This document shows, in pieces, positions 1 through 8,354 of a stretch of DNA of 62,134 nucleotides. The notes beneath the pieces are model-generated. The model was not told where the DNA came from. It searched no databases and saw only the letters and a list, made by a program, of their open reading frames with translations. Every line of letters starts with the position of its first letter. Positions within the stretch are counted from its first letter, which is position 1. The stretch comes from Pseudomonadota bacterium (lineage in GTDB: Bacteria > Pseudomonadota > Gammaproteobacteria > Acidiferrobacterales > Acidiferrobacteraceae): the NCBI GenBank assembly GCA_021795715.1, contig JAJYPD010000009.1, forward strand, positions 1-62,134. The letters are read 5' to 3'. The position numbers were made by a program, and so were the translations under genes.

Positions 1-183
1 GGAGCCGCCACGTGGCGGCGAACCCACCTGGGGATGCACGGCCCAGGCCGCGCAGTCTGCGCCCACCCCCGCGAGAGGCAAAACGGACGAGTCCGGAGAG
101 ACCGGCGCGGCCCAAACCGCGCCAGACAACAGGCCGGCGACCATCACCCCTAGACACTGACCGACAACCACTTTGCCGTGCAT
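1..183 (-). CDS. Secreted protein, N-terminal part only
   Basis: The first 61 codons of a minus-strand gene that runs off the left edge. The ATG at 181-183 is preceded by GGAGG five bases upstream. The N-terminus reads as a signal peptide: a basic start (MHGKVVV), a hydrophobic stretch to about residue 22, and an AVWA-AP cleavage site near residue 26. The visible mature part has one Cys and is Pro/Gly rich. It lies downstream of the ABC exporter genes on the same strand with about 70 bases between, so it may belong to that operon. Function unknown. Confidence 0.6.
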   Translation of the reverse strand, partial: MHGKVVVGQCLGVMVAGLLSGAVWAAPVSPDSSVLPLAGVGADCAAWAVHPQVGSPPRGGS

Positions 184-243
184 GTGCGCCTCCTTTTCAA
201 AGATGGTCCTGCCGCCTGAGAGCTGCAGACCGGATCACCGTAT

Positions 244-269
244 CATTCTCCGAGATCATTCTCCGAGAT
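244..269. repeat. 13-bp tandem duplication over a stop codon
   Basis: The unit CATTCTCCGAGAT occurs twice with no spacer at 244-256 and 257-269. The duplication covers the last codons and TGA of the ABC permease gene, so the second copy lies just past the stop. Confidence 0.9.
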
Positions 270-1062
270 TCAGCAGGCGGCCATGCAATCTCGCATCCCG
301 GAACGTATACAGAAACGCGCCCGTCCCGACCGACAGGCCAAACAGATTGAGCCACGCCGCATGCCACAGTAAACCCGACGCGACCACGTGATGAAACAGC
401 AGCGCGCGCAGCCCCATAAACACGTAGGCGGCGGGCAGCCAATGCGCCACGATCTGCAACCAATGCGGCAAAATGGTGATCGGATAGTAGATGCCGCTGA
501 CCGGGGCGATGGCAAACACCGCCGCCCATGCGAGATTTTCCGCACCCAGACCGTAGCGAAGCACGAGTCCCGCCACCAGCAGCCCGATCGACCAGCCCAT
601 AACCAGCAGGTTGAAGAAAAACGCCACGAACACCCAACCCATACGCCAGATGGCGAAGTGGTAAAAGAGACTTGCGAAGTAGGCAGCAACCCCGACACCG
701 ATGACGGTGCGCAAAAAGCTGATGATGGCCAGCGCGCCAGCGAGCTCATAGGCGCGCAGCGGACTGGCGAAGAGATGGCCCAGATTGCGCGAGTACAGTT
801 CCTCAAAAAACACCACCGAAACGCCAAGCTGGCCACGAAACATGACATCCCAAAGCAAAACCGCGGCAAGCAAAATGCCCGACGCCCGCGCCAGATAGGA
901 GCTGTGGCCGACCAGGTATTCGCTGAGAAACCCCCAGAGAATGATCTGCATGGTCGGCCAATAGGCGAGCTCGACGAGGCGCGGCCAGGAACCCTTCAGC
1001 AGGTACACGTACCGTTCGACCATGGCCGCCATGCGGCGGACGCTCCCACCCCAACCACTCAT
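256..1062 (-). CDS. ABC-2 type transporter permease
   Basis: Predicted inner-membrane permease of an ABC-2 exporter, 268 residues, with about six hydrophobic segments (for example residues 30-50, 58-75, 105-130, 140-165 and 175-195) and few charges. It overlaps the end of the ATPase gene (1059) by 4 bases, so the two are almost certainly one transporter. Substrate unknown. This family exports polysaccharide, drugs or lipids, or assembles membrane proteins. The stop codon lies in a 13-bp tandem duplication (see 244-269). Confidence 0.85.
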   Translation of the reverse strand: MSGWGGSVRRMAAMVERYVYLLKGSWPRLVELAYWPTMQIILWGFLSEYLVGHSSYLARASGILLAAVLLWDVMFRGQLGVSVVFFEELYSRNLGHLFASPLRAYELAGALAIISFLRTVIGVGVAAYFASLFYHFAIWRMGWVFVAFFFNLLVMGWSIGLLVAGLVLRYGLGAENLAWAAVFAIAPVSGIYYPITILPHWLQIVAHWLPAAYVFMGLRALLFHHVVASGLLWHAAWLNLFGLSVGTGAFLYTFRDARLHGRLLNLGE

Positions 1063-1799
1063 GACAGTGTCCGTCCGCGGGCCATGTCGAGAAAGACCTC
1101 CTCCAGTGTGATCCGCCCGTATTTCGCGATCAGTCCGGCCGGCGTACCCCGATCAAAGACACGCCCCGCCTGCAGCATGACCACATCGTCACAAAGCCTT
1201 TCCACTTCGAGCATGTTGTGCGATGCCAGGATGACGGCGGCACCATGCGTCTGCTGGTAGGTTCTCAGGTAACCGCGCAACCGGTCGGCCGTATCCGGAT
1301 CCAGGGAAGCGGTCGGCTCGTCGAGCAGCAGCAATTGCGGACTGTTGATGAGCGCCTTGGCCAGAGACGCCCGCGTCCGTTGCCCGGCCGACAGGCGGCC
1401 GTAGGGCCGCTCAAGCAGGCCGTCCAGATCGAGGTCGCGGGCAAGCTCCCGGATGCGCGCGTCGCAGCGCCGGACACCGTACAGGCCGGCATAGACCCGC
1501 AAGTTCTGGTAGACCGTCAGACGGTGGGGCAGATCCACGTAAGGTGACGAAAAATTGATGCGCGACAGGATCCGGTAGCGATGCCGCAGCATGTCCACCC
1601 CGAGCACCTCGATCTGCCCCTCGGACGGCAACAAAAGCCCAAGCAGCATGGCCAGCGTCGTCGTCTTGCCGGCGCCGTTGCCACCGAGCAGCCCGACGAC
1701 ATGGCCCTGCTCGACATCCAGATCGACGCGCTCGACGGCGGTCACGCCACCGTAACGCTTGGCCAGTGCGCGGGCGCGTACAGCCGGTGGTCCGGCCAT
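1059..1799 (-). CDS. ABC transporter ATP-binding protein
   Basis: Nucleotide-binding subunit of the ABC-2 exporter, 246 residues. Walker A is GGNGAGKTT, the signature is LSAGQRTR (Ala for the usual Gly), and Walker B is LLLLDEPTASLD, followed by a switch His in ASHNML. The open frame extends further upstream, but only the ATG at 1797-1799 starts the ABC fold (MAGPPAVRARALAKRYGG). That ATG shares one base with the stop of the upstream unknown gene, which suggests translational coupling. It energises the permease encoded just downstream. Confidence 0.9.
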   Translation of the reverse strand: MAGPPAVRARALAKRYGGVTAVERVDLDVEQGHVVGLLGGNGAGKTTTLAMLLGLLLPSEGQIEVLGVDMLRHRYRILSRINFSSPYVDLPHRLTVYQNLRVYAGLYGVRRCDARIRELARDLDLDGLLERPYGRLSAGQRTRASLAKALINSPQLLLLDEPTASLDPDTADRLRGYLRTYQQTHGAAVILASHNMLEVERLCDDVVMLQAGRVFDRGTPAGLIAKYGRITLEEVFLDMARGRTLS

Positions 1800-2242
1800 C
1801 AGGCGGCCACGTCGGCACGCAGGGCGTGGGCGATATGGTTCAACCGCGCGCCCGCGCGCGTCGGCGCGCGTCCGGCCTGGGCCACCGCCTCGGCATATCC
1901 GGCCAGGAATGCCGGAAGAGCACGGACGACGATCACCTTGCGCAAGCGTGAGACCGCCGCCAGATCCCAGTCGGCACGCAGGCCGGCATGGGGCTGGGCA
2001 CTGCAGACCCGCACCCCCCACACGCGGCGGTTTGGCGCCTCCTCATGCGCGCGCACGGCCAGGCAAAAAGCGTCGCGGCCATCGCCTAAGCCGACATGGG
2101 GACCCACATACTCGACCTGCAGGTCCGCAGCAAGGTGTGCAAGCAAGCGGCTTAGGCGTCCGAGGGCCTCTGTCAGCGCCGCATCGGCGGGGATCGTCCC
2201 GGCGTGCGCCCGGTCGCGCAAAATCTTCAAAAACGGCTCCAT
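1799..2242 (-). CDS. Hypothetical protein in ABC exporter operon
   Basis: A 147-residue soluble protein that I do not recognise. The start is set by GGAGGG a few bases before the ATG at 2240-2242; the longer open frame upstream is antisense to kdsD. The protein is Ala/Arg/Leu rich with alternating helices and strands, and has no signal peptide, membrane segment or known motif. Its stop overlaps the ABC ATPase start by one base, so it is the first gene of that operon, and it diverges from kdsD across 85 bases. It could be an accessory or regulator of the exporter, but this is inference from position only. Confidence 0.65.
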   Translation of the reverse strand: MEPFLKILRDRAHAGTIPADAALTEALGRLSRLLAHLAADLQVEYVGPHVGLGDGRDAFCLAVRAHEEAPNRRVWGVRVCSAQPHAGLRADWDLAAVSRLRKVIVVRALPAFLAGYAEAVAQAGRAPTRAGARLNHIAHALRADVAA

Positions 2243-2291
2243 AGACCCTCCAGCATTGCCAGGGCGCCCATTGTAAGCCGCGGCCGCCGTC

Positions 2292-2320
2292 TTGGGCAGA
2301 TGACGCTCCTGGCTTATACT
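2292..2320 (+). promoter_or_regulatory. Candidate sigma-70 promoter of kdsD
   Basis: TTGGGC at 2292-2297, a 17-bp spacer, then TATACT at 2315-2320. The -10 box ends seven bases before the kdsD ATG at 2328, and no ribosome binding site is visible, so the transcript would be leaderless or nearly so. Confidence 0.45.
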
Positions 2321-2327
2321 AAACGCC

Positions 2328-3332
2328 ATGACGTCCCACGCCGTACGACCCGCCACCACCGCCGAACCAGCCGCCGTGATCGCAACCGGCCGGCGGGTCA
2401 TCGGGCTTGAGGCCAACGCCCTGACGAAGCTCGCCGCCGGCCTGGACCTGGCCTTTGCGGCGGCCTGCCAGTTGCTTCTGGCCTGCAGGGGGCGTGTCGT
2501 CGTAGTCGGCATGGGCAAATCGGGCCATATCGGCGGCAAGATCGCCGCGACCCTCGCCAGTACGGGCACACCGGCCTTTTTCGTGCACCCGGGCGAAGCC
2601 AGCCATGGTGACCTTGGCATGATCACCCCGGACGATGTGGTTCTGGCGATCTCCCATTCGGGCGAAACCGCGGAAATCCTGACGATCCTACCGATCATCA
2701 AGCGCATGGGCGTGCGACTTTTGGCGATGACGGGCACGGCGGACTCGAGCTTGGGGCGCCAGGCGGATGTGCATCTGCCGGTGGCCGTCGATCAGGAGGC
2801 CTGCCCGCTCAACCTGGCCCCCACCTCCAGCACAACGGCGGCCTTGGCGATGGGGGACGCGCTTGCCATCGCCCTGCTCGAAAGCCGCGGATTCACACCG
2901 GAGGATTTTGCGCGATCGCACCCCGGCGGTCGGCTGGGACGGCGCCTGCTCGTCTATGTCGCCGATATCATGCATACGGGCGAGCGCATTCCGCTGGTAG
3001 GCGAGAACGCGTCTTTGCGCGAGACCCTGATCGAAATGAGCAGCAAGGGACTGGGCATGACGGGGGTCGTGGACAGGGAATGCCGGCTCCGTGGCATTTT
3101 TACCGATGGCGATTTGCGGCGCGCTTTGAATCGCGGAGTCGACGTCTATAACGTGACGGTCGATGAGGTCATGACCCGTCAACCGAAGACCACGGCACCC
3201 GGACACCTGGCGGCCGAGGTCGTGCCGCTTTTGCGCCAGCACAACATCAGCGGGCTTTTTGTGATCGATGATACACAGCAGGTGGTGGGCGCACTGCACA
3301 TGCACGATCTGCTCAGAGCCGGCGTCGTATGA
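2328..3332 (+). CDS. kdsD: Arabinose-5-phosphate isomerase KdsD
   Basis: Converts ribulose-5-phosphate to arabinose-5-phosphate, the first step of Kdo synthesis for LPS. At 334 residues it has the usual architecture: a SIS sugar-isomerase domain (about 40-190) with GMGKSGH at 61-67 and SHSGET at 109-114, then two CBS domains (about 210-330). The annotated start has no Shine-Dalgarno but sits just behind a -10 box. Its stop overlaps the kdsC start by 4 bases. It heads the run kdsD-kdsC-lptC-lptA-lptB-rpoN. Confidence 0.95.
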   Translation: MTSHAVRPATTAEPAAVIATGRRVIGLEANALTKLAAGLDLAFAAACQLLLACRGRVVVVGMGKSGHIGGKIAATLASTGTPAFFVHPGEASHGDLGMITPDDVVLAISHSGETAEILTILPIIKRMGVRLLAMTGTADSSLGRQADVHLPVAVDQEACPLNLAPTSSTTAALAMGDALAIALLESRGFTPEDFARSHPGGRLGRRLLVYVADIMHTGERIPLVGENASLRETLIEMSSKGLGMTGVVDRECRLRGIFTDGDLRRALNRGVDVYNVTVDEVMTRQPKTTAPGHLAAEVVPLLRQHNISGLFVIDDTQQVVGALHMHDLLRAGVV

Positions 3333-3901
3333 CGCCGCTTGCCTGCGATCTGCGCGGTGCGCCCCTCGAGCGTGCACGACCGGTCCGGTTGCTGTGTCTG
3401 GATGTCGACGGCGTGCTGACCGACGGACGCCTTTTTCTGAGCGAGGCCGGCGAAGAATATAAGGTCTTCCATACGCAAGACGGGCATGGGATCAAAATGC
3501 TGATCGCAAGCGGCGTCATGGTGAGCCTCATCACGGGACGCGCGTCGGCGGCCGTGCGCAGGCGTGCCGAGGAATTGGGGATCACGCACGTCGTCCAGGG
3601 GTGTCAGGATAAGCTGGTGGCGACAGAAGCGCTTCTCGGCGAATACGGGCTGCAGCCTGCGCAGGCCGCGTTCGTCGGTGACGACGTGATCGATCTGCCG
3701 GCCATGAACCGGGTCGGACTTAGCATCTCGGTGGCTGATGGCCACCCCTTCGTTCGCGCGCAGGCCCACTGGGTGACGCGCAATGGGGGCGGCCGCGGCG
3801 CAGTACGTGAAGTCTGCGAGCTCATCATGCATGCGCAAGGCACGCTGGAGCGACTCTTTGATTTACCGAATCGGGGGGCATGCACATGGGCTGGAGGATA
3901 A
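3329..3901 (+). CDS. kdsC: KDO-8-phosphate phosphatase KdsC
   Basis: HAD-superfamily phosphatase that removes phosphate from Kdo-8-phosphate to give free Kdo for lipid A core assembly. 190 residues, of typical C0-cap HAD size. Motif I is DVDGVLTDG (25-33, nucleophile Asp25), motif II is the Thr of ITGRAS, and motif IV is GDDVIDLP. It is coupled to kdsD by a 4-base overlap, and its last 22 bases overlap lptC in another frame. Confidence 0.95.
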   Translation: MTPLACDLRGAPLERARPVRLLCLDVDGVLTDGRLFLSEAGEEYKVFHTQDGHGIKMLIASGVMVSLITGRASAAVRRRAEELGITHVVQGCQDKLVATEALLGEYGLQPAQAAFVGDDVIDLPAMNRVGLSISVADGHPFVRAQAHWVTRNGGGRGAVREVCELIMHAQGTLERLFDLPNRGACTWAGG

Positions 3902-4320
3902 GCCGGCTGCTGCTGCTCCTGGGGCTGCTCCTGTTTTCCGGGCTCTTCTGGTGGCTGCCGGAAGCGCTTGTCCAGCCGGCCCTGGCCCTGACGGGCGCGC
4001 GCCCGATCCGGGCCGATTACTACATCGACTCACCCCGGCTGACGGCGATGAACCGGTTCGGGCGGCCGCGCTTCATTCTCACGGCGGAGCGGCTCGTCCA
4101 TTTTCCGCGCGAAAAAAAGACCATCCTGCTTCATCCGCACCTCGTCCAGTACGGGCGGCATGCGGTCACCACCACGACCGCCGAAAAAGGGTTTGTATCC
4201 CCGCATGGGCATATCGTGATCATGCGCGGGCATGTGCATGTGATACGCACGGCGACCAACAAAGTCGGACCCACCCGCATAGAGACCAACACCCTGACCG
4301 TGCATCTTGACCGCTCATGA
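3880..4320 (+). CDS. lptC: LPS export protein LptC
   Basis: Bitopic inner-membrane member of the LptBFGC-A bridge that carries LPS across the periplasm. 146 residues: short cytoplasmic N-terminus, one membrane helix rich in Leu (about 8-28), then a periplasmic beta-jellyroll region. This is shorter than the E. coli protein (about 190 residues), with the C-terminal part reduced. It starts inside the end of kdsC (22-base overlap), and its stop overlaps the lptA start by 4 bases. Identity rests on position between kdsC and lptA as much as on sequence. Confidence 0.85.
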   Translation: MHMGWRISRLLLLLGLLLFSGLFWWLPEALVQPALALTGARPIRADYYIDSPRLTAMNRFGRPRFILTAERLVHFPREKKTILLHPHLVQYGRHAVTTTTAEKGFVSPHGHIVIMRGHVHVIRTATNKVGPTRIETNTLTVHLDRS

Positions 4321-4829
4321 GGGCGCCCCTTGCGTTCGTGCTCTGCGTGGCCGCATTGCTCGGTCCGTGTACGGCGGTGGCCGTGGACATGGCTCAGCCG
4401 GTCAGCATCCGCGCCGACAGCATCCAGCTCAACCAGCGCACGGGCATCAGCACATACACGGGGCATGTGCATCTGGTCCAGGCCGGCATGACCATTCGCG
4501 CCCAGCATATCGAGGTCGTATCGGCCCACGGCCATGTGCTCAGCATGCACGGTTACGGGAACCCGCTGCGCATGGAAGACGCGCAGCCGGGACGGCTGCC
4601 CATCTTCGGACGGGCGCTGCGGATGGCATACAGCGGCGCCAACGAGGAACTGACGCTGATCGGCCACGTGCATTTTCGCCAGGGCGCAAACTCGCTGCAG
4701 GGCCACATGATCCACTATTACACCGCGACCCAGCGGGTGGTGGCCATCGGCGCGCCCGGACATCGGGTCAGCGCCGTCATCGTTCCGCACACCCTTCACT
4801 CCAAAAGCCCTAAGTCACCCAAATCATGA
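4317..4829 (+). CDS. lptA: LPS transport periplasmic protein LptA
   Basis: Periplasmic bridge protein whose stacked jellyroll units carry LPS from LptC to LptD. 170 residues with a signal peptide ([16 protein letters not shown], cleavage near AVA at about residue 22), then the OstA-type segment with the conserved opening [13 protein letters not shown] and a GHV repeat pattern ([18 protein letters not shown]). It ends in KSPKSPKS and overlaps the lptB start by 4 bases, typical of the lptCAB operon. Confidence 0.93.
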   Translation: MRAPLAFVLCVAALLGPCTAVAVDMAQPVSIRADSIQLNQRTGISTYTGHVHLVQAGMTIRAQHIEVVSAHGHVLSMHGYGNPLRMEDAQPGRLPIFGRALRMAYSGANEELTLIGHVHFRQGANSLQGHMIHYYTATQRVVAIGAPGHRVSAVIVPHTLHSKSPKSPKS

Positions 4830-5551
4830 GCACACTGGCGGCCAATCATCTTTCCAAGGGCTACAAGGGCAGACGGGTGGTGCGGGACGTCAGCCTGCGC
4901 GTCGAAGGCGGCGAAGTGGTCGGTCTGCTCGGCCCCAACGGTGCGGGCAAAACGACGTGTTTTTACATGATCATCGGCCTCGTACGCATGGACCAGGGCG
5001 AAATCCTGCTCGACGGCACCAGCATCGGGCGCGCGCCCATGCACAAACGCGCACGACTCGGTGTCGGCTACCTCCCCCAGGAGGCCTCCGTGTTCCGGCG
5101 GTTGACGGTCGAGGAGAACATCCTCGCCATCCTCGAAACCGTGGAGGCGCTCGATGCCGACGGCCGCCGCCAACGCCTCGAGGATCTGCTCCAGCAGCTC
5201 CACATCGGCGACCGCCGCCAGGCCTTGGGCATGAGTCTTTCGGGTGGGGAACGCCGCCGCGTGGAGATTGCCCGGGCCCTGGCAACGGAACCACGCTTCA
5301 TCCTTCTCGATGAGCCGTTTGCCGGGGTGGACCCGATCTCGGTCATCGACATTCAGCAACACATCTCCCACCTGCGATCGCTCGGTATCGGTGTCCTGAT
5401 CACCGACCACAACGTGCGCGAAACGCTAAAGATCTGCGATCGCGCCTACATCATCAGCGATGGTCAAGTCCTGACGGCTGGCAACCCCCAGGAGATCCTT
5501 GACAATCCGGATGTGCGCCGCGTTTACCTGGGCGAAGATTTCCGGCTGTGA
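4826..5551 (+). CDS. lptB: LPS export ABC ATPase LptB
   Basis: Cytoplasmic ATPase powering LPS extraction with LptF and LptG, which are not in this window. 241 residues, the family length. Walker [10 protein letters not shown] (36-44), Q-loop region [12 protein letters not shown], signature [10 protein letters not shown], Walker [11 protein letters not shown] and switch His in ITDHNVR. The 4-base overlap with lptA indicates coupled translation. A palindrome follows before rpoN. Confidence 0.97.
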   Translation: MSTLAANHLSKGYKGRRVVRDVSLRVEGGEVVGLLGPNGAGKTTCFYMIIGLVRMDQGEILLDGTSIGRAPMHKRARLGVGYLPQEASVFRRLTVEENILAILETVEALDADGRRQRLEDLLQQLHIGDRRQALGMSLSGGERRRVEIARALATEPRFILLDEPFAGVDPISVIDIQQHISHLRSLGIGVLITDHNVRETLKICDRAYIISDGQVLTAGNPQEILDNPDVRRVYLGEDFRL

Positions 5552-5558
5552 TTAGCCG

Positions 5559-5574
5559 CCCATCGCGCGATGGG
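5559..5574. promoter_or_regulatory. 16-bp perfect palindrome upstream of rpoN
   Basis: CCCATCGCGCGATGGG fills the 28-base gap between the lptB stop (5551) and the first rpoN ATG (5580). It is followed by CTAAAA rather than a T-run, so it does not look like an intrinsic terminator. It could be a protein operator or an mRNA hairpin close to the rpoN start. Confidence 0.5.
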
Positions 5575-5579
5575 CTAAA

Positions 5580-7034
5580 ATGACAGACGACGCCATGAAA
5601 CAAAGCCTCGACCTCAAGATCGGCCAGCACCTGACGATCACGCCGCAACTCCAGCAGGCGATTCGTCTCCTGCAACTTTCGTCCCTCGAGCTGGAACAGG
5701 AGATACGCGAGCTGCTGGAGAAAAACCCCTTGCTGGAGGAGGCCCCGGAAGGCACCGACGACGCCGGCGGGGAGGCAAACGAGGGTCCCGAGCAGCCGGC
5801 CGAGAGCAGCGCGGAGACCGGCCCGGACGAGCTGGACATGGAAGGCGATGCGGACTGGACGGACGGCTACGAACTCAGCAGCGCCGCCAGCGGCAAGAAC
5901 GGCGATGATGACGATCATTACGACCTGGAGGCCCGCAACAGCCAGCCGACCAGTCTGCGCGAGCATCTTCTCTGGCAACTGCAGATGACCGCCCTGTCGG
6001 AACGCGACAAGGCCATTGCCGCGGCGCTCATCGACGCCATCGATGACGATGGTTACCTGACGGCCACCACCGACGACATCCTGGCGGCGCTTGCCGAACC
6101 GGACGTGACCCCAGATGAAATCGAGGCCGTCCTCCATCAGATCCAGAATTTCGATCCGCTTGGCGTCGGCGCCCGCCACCTGGGCGAATGCCTCGACCTG
6201 CAGCTGCGCCGGCTTGAGGGCGACGGAGCGATCCGTGATGCCGCCCGCCTATTGACCACACCCGAATACCTAAAGCTCCTCGGACAACGGGATTTTAAGG
6301 AGCTAAAGCGCCTGACGCGCCTTGACAATGACGCCCTGGGCCAGGCGCTCGCGCTGCTAAAGACCCTCAATCCGCGACCGGGCGCGCGGATCACGAGCGC
6401 ACCGGACCTTTATGTGATCCCGGAGATCATCGTCGAGAAACGCCGCGGAATCTGGCGCGCCGAGCTCAACATGGACGCGGTACCGAAGCTGCGCATCAAC
6501 CGTCATTATGAGAACCTGATGCAGCGCGGGCGCGCGAGCGCCCAGGACCGCTTCCTGCACGAACACCTGCAGGAGGCACGGTGGTTCCTAAAGAGCCTGC
6601 GCAGCCGCAACGAAACGCTGCTCAAGGTCGCCCGCGTCATCGTCGACCGCCAGCGGGCGTTTCTGGACCACGGGCCAGAGGCCATGAAACCGCTTGTTCT
6701 TCATGATATTGCGAGCGAGGTGTCGATGCACGAATCCACCATCTCACGCGTGACGACGAACAAACACATGATGACGCCCAAGGGCATCTTTGAGCTCAAG
6801 TATTTCTTTTCGAGTCATGTCAGCACCGTCGATGGCGGTACCTGCTCGGCCACCGCCATCCGCTCACTGATCCGCAAGATCATCGAGAAAGAGCCGCCGG
6901 ACAAGCCGGTCAGTGACAACAAGATCGCCGAACTGCTCGAGGAGCAAGGCATCAATGTGGCACGGCGGACGATCGCCAAATACCGGGAGGCGCTCAACAT
7001 CCCGCCCTCCAGCCAACGCAAGTCCATAACCTAG
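5580..7034 (+). CDS. rpoN: RNA polymerase sigma-54 factor RpoN
   Basis: Sigma factor for -24/-12 promoters, needing AAA+ activators. 484 residues from the ATG at 5580. The conserved family start MKQSLDLKIGQ begins at a second ATG (5595), which would give 479 residues; neither has a clear Shine-Dalgarno. Region I has TPQLQQAIRLLQLSS, region II is an acidic linker (about 55-120), and region III is core binding. An HTH (LHDIASEVSMHESTISRVT) and the RpoN box ARRTIAKYREAL near the C-terminus are both intact. It sits between lptB and hpf as in many Proteobacteria. Confidence 0.97.
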   Translation: MTDDAMKQSLDLKIGQHLTITPQLQQAIRLLQLSSLELEQEIRELLEKNPLLEEAPEGTDDAGGEANEGPEQPAESSAETGPDELDMEGDADWTDGYELSSAASGKNGDDDDHYDLEARNSQPTSLREHLLWQLQMTALSERDKAIAAALIDAIDDDGYLTATTDDILAALAEPDVTPDEIEAVLHQIQNFDPLGVGARHLGECLDLQLRRLEGDGAIRDAARLLTTPEYLKLLGQRDFKELKRLTRLDNDALGQALALLKTLNPRPGARITSAPDLYVIPEIIVEKRRGIWRAELNMDAVPKLRINRHYENLMQRGRASAQDRFLHEHLQEARWFLKSLRSRNETLLKVARVIVDRQRAFLDHGPEAMKPLVLHDIASEVSMHESTISRVTTNKHMMTPKGIFELKYFFSSHVSTVDGGTCSATAIRSLIRKIIEKEPPDKPVSDNKIAELLEEQGINVARRTIAKYREALNIPPSSQRKSIT

Positions 7035-7064
7035 TCCAGATGGAACGGACTCAAAGGGGATCGC

Positions 7065-7373
7065 ATGCACATCACAGTGACCGGACAGCAGATCGACATC
7101 ACCACGCCCCTGCGTGACTACGTCATCGACAAACTCGGCCGGATCCAGCGCCATTTCGACCAGGCCGTGACCGCCGACGTCGTCTTGCATATGGAAAAGA
7201 AGCGGTTTAGCGCGGAAGCCAACATCCGCGCGCGCGGCACCGTCATCCATGCCCTGGCCGAAGGGGCGGAAGGCGAGGACATGTACACCATGATCGACCT
7301 GCTGGCCGACAAGCTGGACCGGCAGGTGTTGCGTCACAAGGAGAAGGCTGTTGGACAATATCGACCAGGATAA
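7065..7373 (+). CDS. hpf: Ribosome hibernation promoting factor, short form
   Basis: 102-residue short HPF/YhbH-type protein that binds the 30S decoding region and promotes 100S dimers in stationary phase. It shows the family opening MHITVTGQQIDITTPLRDYV and the conserved C-terminal DMYTMIDLLADKLDRQVLRHK. The start is supported by AAAGGGGA upstream. It follows rpoN by 30 bases, as in E. coli (rpoN-hpf), but the usual ptsN does not follow it. Confidence 0.95.
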   Translation: MHITVTGQQIDITTPLRDYVIDKLGRIQRHFDQAVTADVVLHMEKKRFSAEANIRARGTVIHALAEGAEGEDMYTMIDLLADKLDRQVLRHKEKAVGQYRPG

Positions 7374-7403
7374 GTCCGGATCCCCGCGGGCGGGAGGCGG
7401 CAC

Positions 7404-8354
7404 GTGCCAAGCGCCATACTGACCGCCAAGGACGTCTACGAGGCGCAACGGGAGACCTTGAAATTCACCTGGGTGGCCGGACGGGTCGGGGAGGGCCGCC
7501 TCCTCGAACCGGCCACGGCCCGGTTCCCGGGAATGGCGCTGGTCGGCCACCTGAACTTCGTGCACCCCAACCGTGTGCAGGTCATCGGCGATGCCGAGAT
7601 CGCCTATCTGTTCGAACGGCTGGATGACGACGGGCGAAAGAAGGCGCTAGACGACCTCTTTCACTGCGCCTCGTCAGCGCTCGTCATCATCGCCGGCAGC
7701 GCCACCATCGATCCCAGCCTGGGCCAGGCCGCAGATGAAGCCGGCATGCCGCTGCTGAGCTCGCCACTGCCCAGTCCGCGCGTCATCCATGACCTCCAGT
7801 ACTACCTCGCGCGGGCGCTCGCCGAGCGCGAGATCCTGCACGGCGTGTTCATGGAGGTGATGGGTATCGGCGTGTTCCTGACCGGTGAGAGCGGCATCGG
7901 CAAGAGCGAGCTGGCGCTCGAACTGCTAAGCCGCGGCCATCGTCTCATTGCCGATGACGCCTGCGAGTTCTTTCGCGTCGGACCCGACCTCCTGCAGGGC
8001 CGCTGCCCCGACATCCTTTGCGATTTCCTTGAAGTGCGCGGACTTGGTATCCTGAACATTCGTGCCATGTTCGGCGAAACGGCGGTCCGGCGGGAAAAGA
8101 CCCTGCATCTCATCGTGCGGCTCAAGGACTTGGCGGCTCATCCGGAGACCGAGATCGACCGGCTGCAGGCCGAACAGGAACGGCGCACCATTCTGGGAAT
8201 CGATGTGATCGAAGTGGTACTCTTCGTTGCGCCGGGCCGCAATCTTGCGGTGCTGGTGGAAGCCGCCACGCGCGGCCACATTCTCCGCCGCCGGGGCGTC
8301 AATCCGCTCGAGGATTTCATGCGCAGACAGCAGATGACGATGCGCTCGCCATGA
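7404..8354 (+). CDS. hprK: HPr kinase/phosphorylase HprK
   Basis: Bifunctional enzyme that phosphorylates and dephosphorylates HPr on a serine. 316 residues with a GTG start at 7404 preceded by GGAGG. The N-terminal domain spans about 1-130. Walker A is GESGIGKSE (161-169), and the HprK signature LEVRGLGILNIRAMFG is intact. The stop overlaps rapZ by 4 bases. A target HPr with Ser46 is encoded three genes downstream, so the regulatory loop is complete in this operon. Confidence 0.95.
   Translation: MPSAILTAKDVYEAQRETLKFTWVAGRVGEGRLLEPATARFPGMALVGHLNFVHPNRVQVIGDAEIAYLFERLDDDGRKKALDDLFHCASSALVIIAGSATIDPSLGQAADEAGMPLLSSPLPSPRVIHDLQYYLARALAEREILHGVFMEVMGIGVFLTGESGIGKSELALELLSRGHRLIADDACEFFRVGPDLLQGRCPDILCDFLEVRGLGILNIRAMFGETAVRREKTLHLIVRLKDLAAHPETEIDRLQAEQERRTILGIDVIEVVLFVAPGRNLAVLVEAATRGHILRRRGVNPLEDFMRRQQMTMRSP

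Noticed and set aside
12-350. Plus-strand open frame of 112 codons at the left edge
   Set aside because: It is antisense to the signal-peptide gene and the permease end, and has no ribosome binding site.
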